A stretch of DNA of 25,558 bases from Litorivivens sp047622145 (GTDB lineage: Bacteria > Pseudomonadota > Gammaproteobacteria > Pseudomonadales > Spongiibacteraceae), in NCBI GenBank assembly GCA_047622145.1, contig JBLHMO010000034.1, positions 1 to 25,558 on the forward strand, given 5' to 3'. Position 1 is the first letter of the stretch. Each line of letters starts with the position of its first letter. This document shows, piece after piece, positions 16,749-25,064 of the stretch. The translations under genes were made by a program, and so were the position numbers. Under the pieces are notes generated by a model. It ran no database searches. It saw only the letters and a list, made by a program, of their open reading frames with translations, and was not told the origin of the DNA.

Positions 16749-17570
16749 ATGATGAAAATATACCAGATAGACGCGTTTGTCAGTGAGCAGTATCGCGGCA
16801 ACACCGCCGGTGTGTGTCTGTTGAAAACGGCATTACTAGAAAGTCAGATGCAGGCCATTGCCAAGGAAATGGGCTTTGCCGAGACCGCATTTCTGCTCCC
16901 TGAAGGCGACCGGTGCTGGAATATTCGCTGGTTTACACCAACCGTCGAAGTTGAGCTATGTGGTCATGCAACCCTGACCGCAGGCTGGGTACTGGCTGAA
17001 ATCTGTGGTGAAGCCGGCCCCCTGATCTTTTCCAGCCGCAGTGGCGATCTCACCGTCGAAATAGAGGGTGAATATTTAACGTTAGATTTTCCTGCGCAGG
17101 CGACGCTGCCCGCCGAGCTCCCCAATATTGTCAAAGAGGCGCTCGGGTTGGACAGTGACTACGCCAGTTATCGCGCTCAAATTAAGGCAGGCAATTGGCT
17201 GGTAGAGCTGGAGTCGGTTGGTGAATTGCTGGCCCTTGAGCCAGATATGGCATTATTGCGGCAACTGCCCGAGGGCGGGGTGATTATTACCGCTAAAGGT
17301 GAGATCTGCGATTTTGTCTCCCGTTTCTTCGCTCCCAATTACGGTGTAGATGAAGACGATGTGACCGGTTCAGCGCACTGCGCGCTGGCGCCTTTTTGGG
17401 GGGGCAGGCTGGGAAAAAGTGAATTGCTGGCTCACCAGCTGTCCGAGCGCGGCGGCGAAATCCACTGCACCGTAAAGGCTGAGCGAGTCCTACTGAAAGG
17501 TCAGGCCAAATTGCGCGCGGTTCGCCAGCTCAGCGGCTCATTTTTCACCAATGAGCTTGTTGAGAGGTGA
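16749..17570 (+). CDS. PhzF-family isomerase-like protein
   Basis: This 273-residue protein has the two-lobed diaminopimelate-epimerase fold of the PhzF family. The catalytic Glu is E45 in MGFAETAF. Other family signatures are RGNTAGV (16-22, in place of the common GNPLAV), VELCGHATLTA and DEDDVTGSAHCALAPFW. Phenazine genes are absent, so a role in phenazine synthesis is not implied; most PhzF-like proteins have unknown substrates. Either of two adjacent ATGs (16749 or 16752) may be used. It is a single gene, divergent from egtB and closed by a strong terminator. Confidence 0.9.
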   Translation: MMKIYQIDAFVSEQYRGNTAGVCLLKTALLESQMQAIAKEMGFAETAFLLPEGDRCWNIRWFTPTVEVELCGHATLTAGWVLAEICGEAGPLIFSSRSGDLTVEIEGEYLTLDFPAQATLPAELPNIVKEALGLDSDYASYRAQIKAGNWLVELESVGELLALEPDMALLRQLPEGGVIITAKGEICDFVSRFFAPNYGVDEDDVTGSAHCALAPFWGGRLGKSELLAHQLSERGGEIHCTVKAERVLLKGQAKLRAVRQLSGSFFTNELVER

Positions 17571-17573
17571 CGG

Positions 17574-17605
17574 GTCGTACGTCTAGCGACAGACGTACGA
17601 CTTTT
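17574..17605 (+). terminator. Intrinsic terminator after the phzF-like gene
   Basis: GTCGTACGTCT (17574-17584) and AGACGTACGAC (17591-17601) form a perfect 11-bp stem with a 6-nt loop, followed by TTTT. It separates this gene from the glyA operon. Confidence 0.88.
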
Positions 17606-17678
17606 CGAGCAAATCTGCCGCAGCACAGACGTCCTCAAATCCCGGCAAGCCAAAGATGCCTCCCGCGCCCGATTATTG

Positions 17679-17684
17679 TACAAT
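17679..17684 (+). promoter_or_regulatory. Likely -10 box for the glyA operon
   Basis: TACAAT lies 72 bp before the glyA start and after the terminator. No convincing -35 hexamer is seen at 16-18 bp, so only the -10 is proposed. Confidence 0.4.
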
Positions 17685-17755
17685 GCGCGCCTTTTCCAGC
17701 CGCGCGTTCTCAGCAAGCGTCGGCGCTGACCTGATGACTCTGTGGGAGATTGCGA

Positions 17756-19018
17756 ATGTTTTCAAAAGACATGGCCATTGCCGGATATGACGATGAACTC
17801 TGGAATGCCATCCAGGAGGAGGAAGTGCGTCAGGAAGAGCACATTGAACTGATAGCCTCTGAAAACTACACCAGCCCGCGGGTTCTCATGGCGCAGGGCA
17901 CAGTGCTGACCAATAAATATGCTGAGGGTTACCCCAGAAAGCGTTACTACGGTGGTTGCGAGTTCGTCGATAAAGCTGAAGAGCTAGCCATCGAGCGCGC
18001 CAAGCAACTATTTGGTGCCGACTATGCCAATGTGCAGCCGCACTCAGGCTCACAGGCCAATTCTGCGGTCTATCAAGCGCTGCTGCTGCCCGGCGAAACC
18101 GTTTTGGGTATGAGCCTGGACGCTGGTGGTCACCTGACTCACGGTGCCAAACCCAATTTTTCCGGCAAAATCTATAACGCTGTCCAGTACGGCCTGAACT
18201 CTGAAACGGGTCTGATCGACTACGAACAGGTTGAAGCGCTGGCGCTAGAGCACAAGCCTAAAATGATTGTCGCGGGCTTTTCGGCATACTCCGGTATTGT
18301 CGATTGGGCGAAGTTTCGCGAAATTGCTGACATGGTCGGCGCTTACCTCATGGTCGATATGGCCCACGTCGCGGGCTTGATTGCCGCCGGTGAGTACCCC
18401 AATCCAGTGCCATACGCAGACGTGGTAACTACAACGACCCACAAAACCCTGCGCGGCCCGCGTGGCGGCCTGATTCTGGCCAAGGCTAACGAAGTCCTGG
18501 AAAAGAAATTCAACTCGGCCGTGTTCCCCGGTGGCCAGGGCGGTCCCTTGATGCATGTTATTGCCGCCAAAGCCGTAAGCTTTAAAGAGGCGATGGAGCC
18601 TGAATTTAAAACCTATCAAGCCCAGGTCGTTAAGAATGCCAAGGTCATGGCTGCCGCGTTTATCGCGCGCGGCATTAACATTGTATCGGGCGGCACCGAG
18701 AACCATCTGATGCTGGTTGACCTGATCGGCAAGCCCTACACCGGTAAAGACGCCGATGCAGCGCTGGGCGACGCCAATATTACCGTCAACAAAAATGCAG
18801 TGCCTAACGACCCGCGCTCGCCTTTTATTACCAGCGGTTTGCGCGTCGGCACTCCTGCGGTAACCACCCGTGGCTTTAAAGAAGCTGAATGTACAGAGTT
18901 GGCTGGCTGGATGTGCGATGTACTGGAAAGCCTTGAAAAGGGCAATTCCGAGCAGGTCATTGCCGAGGTGAAGGTCAAGGTTCTGGAGATTTGTAAGCGT
19001 TTTCCGGTATATAAGTGA
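17756..19018 (+). CDS. glyA: Serine hydroxymethyltransferase
   Basis: This 420-residue PLP enzyme interconverts serine and glycine with tetrahydrofolate and supplies one-carbon units in the cytoplasm. Signatures are IELIASENYTS (30-40), QPHSGSQAN (94-102), VDMAHVAGL and the PLP lysine K230 in TTTTHKTLRGPRGG. At the usually conserved EGYPGKRYYGG motif there is Arg61 (YPRKRYYGG); this position varies in the family. The ATG at 17756 has GGAG 7 nt upstream; a TTG at 17750 is less likely. It is the first gene of the nrdR-rib-nusB-thiL-pgpA run, 96 bp before nrdR. Confidence 0.97.
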   Translation: MFSKDMAIAGYDDELWNAIQEEEVRQEEHIELIASENYTSPRVLMAQGTVLTNKYAEGYPRKRYYGGCEFVDKAEELAIERAKQLFGADYANVQPHSGSQANSAVYQALLLPGETVLGMSLDAGGHLTHGAKPNFSGKIYNAVQYGLNSETGLIDYEQVEALALEHKPKMIVAGFSAYSGIVDWAKFREIADMVGAYLMVDMAHVAGLIAAGEYPNPVPYADVVTTTTHKTLRGPRGGLILAKANEVLEKKFNSAVFPGGQGGPLMHVIAAKAVSFKEAMEPEFKTYQAQVVKNAKVMAAAFIARGINIVSGGTENHLMLVDLIGKPYTGKDADAALGDANITVNKNAVPNDPRSPFITSGLRVGTPAVTTRGFKEAECTELAGWMCDVLESLEKGNSEQVIAEVKVKVLEICKRFPVYK

Positions 19019-19065
19019 GGCGGAGGGATGCTAGACGTCTGACCGAATCAAGATCGCGGTTAATT

Positions 19066-19083
19066 CAGGCGCATAGGCGCCTG
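19066..19083 (+). other. Hairpin between glyA and nrdR
   Basis: CAGGCGC (19066-19072) and GCGCCTG (19077-19083) form a perfect 7-bp GC-rich stem with loop ATAG. No T-run follows, so it is not a full terminator. It may partially attenuate read-through or protect the glyA transcript end. Confidence 0.5.
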
Positions 19084-19114
19084 GCCCGCTTCACAGCGAC
19101 TAGAGGCTCCAATA

Positions 19115-19591
19115 ATGCGCTGCCCCTTCTGCATATTTGACGATACCAAAGTCATCGATTCGCGTCTGGCCGCCGAAGGCGGGCAGGTGCGTCGTCGCCG
19201 CGAGTGTCTGTCTTGTGCGGAGCGTTTTACCACCTACGAGTCAGCCGAACTGCTGATGCCCAAGGTGATCAAAAGCAACAACCGACGCGAGCCCTTCGAT
19301 GAAGAGAAGCTGCGCGCCGGTTTGATGCGGGCCTTGGAAAAGCGCGCGGTCAGTGTTGAGAAGATTGAAGCGACCATTACCGAGATCAAACGCGTGCTGC
19401 AATCCAAGGGTGAGCGTGAAGTGCCGGCCTTGCAGATTGGTGAGCTGGTGATGGATCACTTACAGAAAATTGATCACGTGGCCTACGTGCGCTTCGCCTC
19501 GGTTTATCGTAGCTTTCAAGACCTTGAGGAATTTCGGGCCGAAATTGACCGCTTATCCAGCAGCAAGGCGGAGTCGGACACACCGTCATGA
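19115..19591 (+). CDS. nrdR: Transcriptional repressor NrdR
   Basis: This 158-residue protein represses ribonucleotide reductase genes in response to dATP/ATP. The zinc ribbon is complete (C3, C6, C31, C34: RCPFC and CLSC). The ATP-cone follows, with VIKSNNRREPFDEEKLRAG and a C-terminal VAYVRFASVYRSFQDLEEF. Its ATG has AGAGG upstream. Its stop overlaps the ribD start (ATGA, 19588-19591). The common glyA-nrdR-ribD order supports the call. The operators it would bind (NrdR boxes) lie elsewhere. Confidence 0.97.
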   Translation: MRCPFCIFDDTKVIDSRLAAEGGQVRRRRECLSCAERFTTYESAELLMPKVIKSNNRREPFDEEKLRAGLMRALEKRAVSVEKIEATITEIKRVLQSKGEREVPALQIGELVMDHLQKIDHVAYVRFASVYRSFQDLEEFRAEIDRLSSSKAESDTPS

Positions 19592-20718
19592 GCTCGCAGT
19601 CCCTTGTCAGCGCAGTAGATGATGCTTATTGGATGGCTGAGGCTATCGCCTTGGCCGCGCGGGGTCGCTACAGTACCAGCCCGAATCCGCAAGTGGGCTG
19701 CGTGCTGGTAAAGGAGGGGCGTTTACTGGGGCAGGGCTGGCATCAGCGCGCCGGTGGAGGCCATGCGGAAGTTCATGCGCTAGCCGACTGCGTCGATGCT
19801 CGCGGGGCAACAGCTTATGTCAGCCTTGAACCCTGTTCGCACCACGGCAAAACACCGCCCTGCGCTGAATCGCTTATAAAGGCCGGTGTGGCGCGTGTTG
19901 TGATCGCCATGCAAGACCCGAATCCCTTGGTTGCGGGCCGCGGAATTAGTCTGCTTAAAGAGGCCGGTATCGCCGTTGATGTTGGTTTACAGCAAGCTGA
20001 TGCCGAGGCGCTGAACCTCGGTTTTATCAAGCGTATGAAATGTGGCTTACCGCGCGTACGTGCCAAATTGGCAATGAGCGTGGACGGGCGCACAGCGATG
20101 GCATCGGGTGCTAGCCAGTGGATAACCGGCCCGGCAGCCAGAGCCGATGTGCAACGTTTGCGCGCGGCCAGTTGCGCAATCGTGAGCGGTGTTGAAACGG
20201 TGATAACCGACAATGCAGCACTAACGGTGCGACTCGAAGAGGCCGCAATTGACGCGGCGAACTGCCGGCAGCCCTTGCGCGTGATAGTCGATTCCCGCCT
20301 GCGAACGCCAGCTAGCGCAGCCTTGTTTCAATCGGGCGGAAAAATTTTAATGGTGACGGCGCACAAGGATCTTGAGCGTCGAGCTGCGCTGGAAGCCGCC
20401 GGCGCGGAAGTGCTGTTATTGGCGGGTGCCGATGGCCGAGTAGATTTGCCTGCATTGCTGAAAGAGCTGGGTCGGCGCCAGTGCAACGAAGTGATGGTAG
20501 AGGCGGGTGCCACCTTGTGCGGTGCCTTTATGCAGGCGGGCTTGTTGGATGCCTTAACCGTGTATATGGCACCAACGCTGTTGGGCAGCAACGCCAGAGC
20601 CTTAATGGATTTGCCGTTGAATGATATGAACGAGCAGCGAAAACTGAACATTGAAGCCATACGCGCAGTGGGCGATGACTGGCGCATGGATATTAACGTG
20701 GCAGCGGTGGCAGGCTGA
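19588..20718 (+). CDS. ribD: Bifunctional riboflavin biosynthesis deaminase/reductase RibD
   Basis: This 376-residue enzyme carries out steps 2 and 3 of riboflavin synthesis: deamination of the pyrimidine and then NADPH-dependent reduction of the ribosyl side chain. The N-terminal deaminase has the zinc site HAE (59-61) and PCSHHGKTPPC (C83, C92). The C-terminal RibD_C reductase shows RAKLAMSVDGRTAMASGASQWI and a VEAGATLCGAF motif near its end. It overlaps nrdR by 4 nt and ribE by 1 nt, so translation is coupled. The length is normal. Confidence 0.97.
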   Translation: MSSQSLVSAVDDAYWMAEAIALAARGRYSTSPNPQVGCVLVKEGRLLGQGWHQRAGGGHAEVHALADCVDARGATAYVSLEPCSHHGKTPPCAESLIKAGVARVVIAMQDPNPLVAGRGISLLKEAGIAVDVGLQQADAEALNLGFIKRMKCGLPRVRAKLAMSVDGRTAMASGASQWITGPAARADVQRLRAASCAIVSGVETVITDNAALTVRLEEAAIDAANCRQPLRVIVDSRLRTPASAALFQSGGKILMVTAHKDLERRAALEAAGAEVLLLAGADGRVDLPALLKELGRRQCNEVMVEAGATLCGAFMQAGLLDALTVYMAPTLLGSNARALMDLPLNDMNEQRKLNIEAIRAVGDDWRMDINVAAVAG

Positions 20719-21377
20719 TGTTTACGGGTATTGTCGAGACCGTGGGCGAGATTCAGTCCATTGCCGATAAAGGCGGCGACAAGGTGCTGGCGATTAAAGC
20801 CGATAGTTTGGACCTCGCTGCGGTAAAGTTGGGTGACAGCATTGCCGTTAATGGTGTCTGCCTAACGGTTACGTATTTGGACGACAGTAGTTTTCAGGCG
20901 GATGTATCGCGCGAAACCCTGTCGTTGAGTTCGCTTGCGGCTGCCAGAACAGGCACGCGGGTGAATCTTGAACGCGCGATGTTGGCCAATGGCCGATTTG
21001 ACGGCCATATTGTCAGTGGTCATATTGACGGCACCGGCATCATTAGCGAGTGCTACGACGACGCGCGCTCCATACGCTTGAGCGTGGTGGTGCCGGAAGA
21101 GCTGCGACCTTACACCGCACACAAAGGCTCGATTTGCATAGACGGGGTGAGCTTAACCATTAACGCTCTGTCGGACGATGGCGTTGAGTTGAATATTATT
21201 CGGCACAGCGCAGCGCAGACGTTGATCAGTCACTACCAGAGCGGCGATCGCGTGAATCTGGAAGTGGATATTATTGCGCGTTATCTGGAACGTTTGCTGT
21301 TGGGCAATGCTACTGAAACCTCAGGTATTGATAAGGCCTTTTTGGCGGAACACGGATTTTTGCGCGGCCGCGGATAA
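20718..21377 (+). CDS. ribE: Riboflavin synthase, alpha chain
   Basis: This 219-residue enzyme dismutates two 6,7-dimethyl-8-ribityllumazines to riboflavin as a homotrimer. It has two lumazine-binding repeats. The first starts MFTGIVETVGEI, with NGVCLTV; the second starts GHIVSGHIDGTGII, with DGVSLTI. Both repeats look complete. The start codon shares its A with the ribD stop (TGATG). The gene is called ribE here and ribC in the E. coli naming. Its stop codon lies in the loop of a GC-rich hairpin. Confidence 0.96.
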   Translation: MFTGIVETVGEIQSIADKGGDKVLAIKADSLDLAAVKLGDSIAVNGVCLTVTYLDDSSFQADVSRETLSLSSLAAARTGTRVNLERAMLANGRFDGHIVSGHIDGTGIISECYDDARSIRLSVVVPEELRPYTAHKGSICIDGVSLTINALSDDGVELNIIRHSAAQTLISHYQSGDRVNLEVDIIARYLERLLLGNATETSGIDKAFLAEHGFLRGRG

Positions 21378-21385
21378 GCGGCCGC
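21364..21385 (+). other. GC-only 8-bp hairpin enclosing the ribE stop codon
   Basis: GCGGCCGC (21364-21371) and GCGGCCGC (21378-21385) pair perfectly around GGATAA, whose TAA is the ribE stop. The ribBA ribosome site (GGGAG) follows 14 nt later. Without a T-run it is not a terminator. It could block ribosome or nuclease passage, or simply mark an mRNA processing boundary. Confidence 0.6.
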
Positions 21386-21406
21386 ACTCTAACAGGTTGG
21401 GAGATT

Positions 21407-22543
21407 ATGGCGTTAAATACGATTGAAGAGCTGATTCAGGATATCCGCTTGGGCAAAATGGTTATCTTGATAGACGACGAAGATCGCGAGAACGAAGGCG
21501 ACTTGGTAATGGCGGCAGAGTGCGTGCGCCCGCAGGACATCAATTTTATGGCCACCCATGCACGCGGATTGATCTGCATGCCGATGGCAAGCGAGCGCTG
21601 CGAACGCCTCGGCCTGCCCTTGATGGTTGATCGCAACGCCTCGGGCTTTGGCACCAAGTTTACCTTGTCAATTGAAGCAGCAGAGGGCGTTACCACCGGT
21701 ATTTCAGCGGCGGATCGCGCGCAAACGGTGCGCGTTGCTGCGGCAAAAAATGCGGTGGCGTCGGATATTGTTCAGCCGGGCCATATATTCCCACTGATGG
21801 CAGAGCGCGGTGGCGTGTTGACCCGCGCCGGCCACACCGAAGCGGCCTGTGACCTCTCTCGACTGGGGGGCTTTGATCCCTCCGGTGTGATCTGCGAAAT
21901 CATGAATGACGACGGCTCAATGGCGCGTCGACCCGACTTGGAAAAATTCGCCGAATTGCACGACCTGAAAATCGGCACCATCGCCAACTTGATTCACTAC
22001 CGCGTGGTGAACGAGCAGACCATACACAAGCTCTCAGTTGAAACCATCAATACTGATTTCGGCGAATTTCAACTGCACAGCTATAAAGACGACATTAGCG
22101 ACGATATTCACTTTGCTGTGGTCAAAGGCGATGTTAATCACGAGGCGTCGTGCTTAGTGCGGGTGCATCTGGGCGCCTCCGTTCGCGATTTACTGCATGT
22201 GCAATTACCGGGCGAAAGCACCGGTTGGAATATGAACCGCTGTCTTAGTCGCGTGGCGGAAGAAGGCGGCGTGGTCGTACTCCTGGCCAATCGCGAATCA
22301 CCAGATGATCTGCTGGCCAGCCTCGATATTGCGCGCGGTAAAACGCCTGCCCCATTGGGCGACAGTGCCCAGCACCAAAATACCTATCTCAATGTGGGCT
22401 TGGGCTCGCAAATACTGCGCGATCTAGGAGTTGGCAAAATTCGACTGATGGGGGCGCCAATCAAGTATAATGCGATATCCGGCTTTGACCTGGATATAGC
22501 CGAGTTTGTCAGCGCTGACGGATCCATTACACCCGCAGAGTAA
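21407..22543 (+). CDS. ribBA: 3,4-dihydroxy-2-butanone-4-phosphate synthase with degenerate GTP cyclohydrolase II domain (RibBX-type)
   Basis: This 378-residue protein has two domains. The RibB domain (1 to about 205) makes the four-carbon precursor from ribulose 5-phosphate and looks intact: ILIDDEDRENEGDLV (20-34) and TRAGHTEAACDL (139-150). The second domain is homologous to GTP cyclohydrolase II but lacks its zinc cysteines: A257, P268 and E270 stand where C54, C65 and C67 of E. coli RibA would align. The downstream Asp-x-Arg pair is also absent (T326, L328). This matches the RibBX variant known in Proteobacteria, so a separate RibA must supply the committed step. GGGAG precedes the ATG by 5 nt. 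Confidence 0.93.
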   Translation: MALNTIEELIQDIRLGKMVILIDDEDRENEGDLVMAAECVRPQDINFMATHARGLICMPMASERCERLGLPLMVDRNASGFGTKFTLSIEAAEGVTTGISAADRAQTVRVAAAKNAVASDIVQPGHIFPLMAERGGVLTRAGHTEAACDLSRLGGFDPSGVICEIMNDDGSMARRPDLEKFAELHDLKIGTIANLIHYRVVNEQTIHKLSVETINTDFGEFQLHSYKDDISDDIHFAVVKGDVNHEASCLVRVHLGASVRDLLHVQLPGESTGWNMNRCLSRVAEEGGVVVLLANRESPDDLLASLDIARGKTPAPLGDSAQHQNTYLNVGLGSQILRDLGVGKIRLMGAPIKYNAISGFDLDIAEFVSADGSITPAE

Positions 22544-22590
22544 GTGCGGTGTCATTTTAAAGATATTCAAAGAGAGAGACAGGAAAACGC

Positions 22591-23064
22591 ATGAGTACTA
22601 ACAAACCCATCGAAGGGGATTTCGTCAACTGCGCCGGTCGCTACGCGATTGTTGTCGGTCGCTGGAATGCCTTTGTGGTCGAGAGCCTGCTCGAAGGAGC
22701 TAAAGACACCCTGCGCCGTCACGGCATTAAAGATGCCGATGTGGTCATCGTGCGAGCACCGGGCGCGTTTGAGATTCCACTGGTTTGCCAGAAAGTAGCA
22801 GAAACCAAGAAATATGACGCCATTATAGCCCTCGGCGCGGTGATTCGCGGTGGCACCCCCCATTTTGAATACGTTGCTGGTGAATGCGTTAAAGGTTTGG
22901 CGCAAGTGTCCATGCAGTTTGGCCTGCCAGTCGCCTTCGGTGTATTAACTGTTGACAGTATTGAGCAAGCGATCGAACGCGCCGGTACCAAGGCAGGCAA
23001 TAAGGGTGAAGAAGCTGCCCTGTCTGCGTTGGAAATGGTAAGTCTTTTGAAAAATATTGATTGA
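22591..23064 (+). CDS. ribH: 6,7-dimethyl-8-ribityllumazine synthase
   Basis: This 157-residue subunit of an icosahedral or pentameric enzyme condenses the pyrimidine and butanone precursors to the lumazine. Family motifs are GRWNAFVVESLL, VRAPGAFEIPL and ALGAVIRGGTPHFEYVAGE, with the catalytic His in TPHF. GGAAA precedes the ATG. It follows ribBA by 47 bp and its end overlaps the region before nusB, so it belongs to the same operon. Confidence 0.97.
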   Translation: MSTNKPIEGDFVNCAGRYAIVVGRWNAFVVESLLEGAKDTLRRHGIKDADVVIVRAPGAFEIPLVCQKVAETKKYDAIIALGAVIRGGTPHFEYVAGECVKGLAQVSMQFGLPVAFGVLTVDSIEQAIERAGTKAGNKGEEAALSALEMVSLLKNID

Positions 23065-23066
23065 GG
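23062..23066 (+). promoter_or_regulatory. Ribosome site that decides the nusB start
   Basis: TGAGG overlaps the ribH stop and lies 5 nt before the GTG at 23072. This favours that GTG over TTG 23057 and GTG 23066. Confidence 0.5.
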
Positions 23067-23071
23067 TGCCG

Positions 23072-23539
23072 GTGTCTTCAGCAGTGACCGACAAGAACCT
23101 CCCCGCGCTGCGCCGAAAGGCGCGGCATTATGCCTTACAGGCTCTGTATCAATGGGAAATTGCCAAACACCCCATTAATGAAATCGAGGCTCAGTTTTTA
23201 CTTGACAACGACATGACGCACGTGGATACCGAATATTTCGGGGAGTTGCTCCATGGGGTTCCCGGTAATTTGAACGACTTGCAGGCGCAGTTCGAACCTT
23301 TGTTAGATCGCAAGTTAAAAGACCTGGACCCCATTGAATTAACGCTGTTGCGCATGGGTGTTTACGAGTTGCTTCACCGCATCGACGTGCCCTACAAAGT
23401 CGTGATTAACGAAAGCATCAACTTGGCCAAGCGCTTTGGCGCCACTGACGGCCACCGCTATATCAATAGTGTGCTGGACAAGGTCGCGGCCACTGCGCGC
23501 AAAATCGAAATAGACGCCGGTCGAAGCTCGGGTAACTAA
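23072..23539 (+). CDS. nusB: Transcription antitermination factor NusB
   Basis: This protein of about 155 residues binds boxA RNA together with NusE (S10) in rRNA antitermination. The all-helical NusB fold shows RRKARHYALQALYQWE near the N-terminus, LDPIELTLLRMGVYELL in the middle, and VPYKVVINESINLAKRFGA followed by YINSVLDKVA at the end. The GTG start is preferred on ribosome-site spacing. It lies 7 nt after ribH. The ribH-nusB pairing is very common. Confidence 0.96.
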   Translation: MSSAVTDKNLPALRRKARHYALQALYQWEIAKHPINEIEAQFLLDNDMTHVDTEYFGELLHGVPGNLNDLQAQFEPLLDRKLKDLDPIELTLLRMGVYELLHRIDVPYKVVINESINLAKRFGATDGHRYINSVLDKVAATARKIEIDAGRSSGN

Positions 23540-23556
23540 AGAAAGGCCGGCACCTT

Positions 23557-24507
23557 ATGGCGCTATCTGAATTTGACCTCATCCGGCGCTATTTCGCTCC
23601 CTTTAAAACAAGCGCGTCCGTCGTTACCGGCATCGGTGACGATTGCGCGGTGCTATCGCTCAGCCCCGGTTATGAACTCTGCACGTCTATCGACACACTG
23701 GTCGAAGACGTCCATTTCCCTGCACAAACCGACCCGCAGGGATTGGGCTGGCGTTGTCTGGCGGCAGCGGTCAGTGATCTGGCGGCCTGCGGCGCCAAAC
23801 CATTGGGCTTTTGTCTCGCTATCACCCTACCGGCCGTCGATGAAACTTGGCTGGCAAGCTTCGCCAATGGGCTGGCGAGTGCGGCCGATCACTTCAACAT
23901 CCCTCTTGTGGGTGGCGATACCACGCGCGGGCCGCTGACCTTGTCGCTGCAGGTGTTTGGCGAAGTGGCCAGCGGTGCGGCCTTGCTGCGTTCAGCGGCT
24001 CAAGCCGGTGATCAGGTCTGGATTACCGGCTGCCTAGGCGATGCCAGAGCTGCGCTGGATTTTATTGATCAGGCCGCTGCGGGCAATGTTTTTTACGACA
24101 GTTACTACTACCCGCAACCCCCGGTGCAGTTTGCGCCCTCGCTCATTGGGCTTGCGCATGCCGCGATCGATATCTCTGACGGCTTGCTGGCAGATCTTGG
24201 GCATATCCTCACCGCGAGCGCTGTCGGTGCTGACATCCAGCTCGACGATATTCCGCTATCGGCGGCCTTGCGAGGCGGCTATCCACTCAAGCAGGCTCAG
24301 ACCTATGCGCTCACGGGTGGCGACGACTATCAGCTATGTTTTACGGCGCCGCCAAGGCTGACCGGCACGCTGCGTGCCCTTGCCCAAGAGCAGGGGATAG
24401 CGTTGACATCTGTGGGTAGCATCAGCGAATGGCGCGGACTCCGTTGCCTTAGTGCGGCGGGTGAGCCCCTGACATTTGATCAGCCCGGATACAGGCATTT
24501 TTCATGA
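23557..24507 (+). CDS. thiL: Thiamine-monophosphate kinase
   Basis: This 316-residue enzyme phosphorylates thiamine monophosphate to the cofactor TPP, the last step of the pathway. It has the PurM/SelD-like AIRS fold. Motifs are SEFDLIRRYFAP, TGIGDDCAVL (acidic metal site), SIDTLVEDVHF, AAVSDLAACGAKP, VGGDTTRGP and AIDISDGLLADLGHIL. AAGG precedes the ATG by about 10 nt. Its TGA overlaps the pgpA start (ATGA). TPP made here would be sensed by the riboswitch 560 bp downstream, in front of thiC. Confidence 0.97.
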   Translation: MALSEFDLIRRYFAPFKTSASVVTGIGDDCAVLSLSPGYELCTSIDTLVEDVHFPAQTDPQGLGWRCLAAAVSDLAACGAKPLGFCLAITLPAVDETWLASFANGLASAADHFNIPLVGGDTTRGPLTLSLQVFGEVASGAALLRSAAQAGDQVWITGCLGDARAALDFIDQAAAGNVFYDSYYYPQPPVQFAPSLIGLAHAAIDISDGLLADLGHILTASAVGADIQLDDIPLSAALRGGYPLKQAQTYALTGGDDYQLCFTAPPRLTGTLRALAQEQGIALTSVGSISEWRGLRCLSAAGEPLTFDQPGYRHFS

Positions 24508-24974
24508 ATCGCTATCAACTGTGTAAAAACCCCATTCACTTGGCCAGTTTTGGGTTTGGCTCCGGCCTCGCGCCAAAAGCGCCGGGCACGTTTGGCACGG
24601 TAATGGCCATTCCGCTGTGGCTGCTGCTCGAGCCGCAGCCCCTGCTGAGCTATGTTGTCGTCGTGCTAGTGGCCTTTGGGTTTGGTGTGTTTTGCTGCGG
24701 CTATACCGCCAAAGCGATGGGTGTACATGATGACGGCAGTATTGTCTGGGATGAGTTTGTCGGTTTTTGGATCACGATGTGTGCGGTGCCCGCCGAGCCG
24801 CTGTGGATGCTGGTCGGATTCGTCCTGTTTCGGCTGTTTGATATCGTCAAGCCCTGGCCAATCAAATGGCTTGATAAGCATGTGCACGGTGGCTTCGGCA
24901 TCATGATTGATGATGTGCTGGCTGGTGTGTTCGCCGCAGTGTTGCTCCAATTATTCATGGCTTTTGCGGCCTGA
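24504..24974 (+). CDS. pgpA: Phosphatidylglycerophosphatase A
   Basis: This 156-residue inner-membrane enzyme dephosphorylates phosphatidylglycerophosphate to phosphatidylglycerol. The family signatures are ASFGFGSGLAPKAPGTFGT (about 14-32), DDGSIVWDEFVGFW (WDE), RLFDIVKPWPIKWLDKH and GFGIMIDDVLAG. Three or four hydrophobic helices are visible. It overlaps thiL by 4 nt, as in many gammaproteobacteria, and ends the cluster. Confidence 0.97.
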   Translation: MNRYQLCKNPIHLASFGFGSGLAPKAPGTFGTVMAIPLWLLLEPQPLLSYVVVVLVAFGFGVFCCGYTAKAMGVHDDGSIVWDEFVGFWITMCAVPAEPLWMLVGFVLFRLFDIVKPWPIKWLDKHVHGGFGIMIDDVLAGVFAAVLLQLFMAFAA

Positions 24975-25028
24975 TCGACAACTCGCTTGTGGATGCCGCC
25001 ACGATCAAGTGAAGCTGCGCTAGGGCGG

Positions 25029-25057
25029 TTGCTAGTGCGCCAGCGAAAGACTAAACT
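25029..25057 (+). promoter_or_regulatory. Promoter for the TPP-riboswitch/thiC transcript
   Basis: TTGCTA (25029-25034) and TAAACT (25052-25057) are 17 bp apart, each matching four of six consensus bases. Transcription would begin about 7 nt later, right where the riboswitch starts at 25065. Confidence 0.5.
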
Positions 25058-25064
25058 TTCTTTT

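Noticed and set aside
16749..17570. Phenazine biosynthesis
   Set aside because: Only a PhzF-like gene is present; no other phz genes occur, and most family members have other, unknown roles.
17933..17965. Arg61 in place of Gly in the GlyA YPGKRYYGG motif as a functional defect
   Set aside because: This position varies among serine hydroxymethyltransferases and all catalytic motifs are intact.
19588..23064. FMN riboswitch in front of a rib gene
   Set aside because: All rib genes here are tightly packed and no RFN-type conserved blocks were seen in the 29- to 47-bp gaps or upstream of nrdR.
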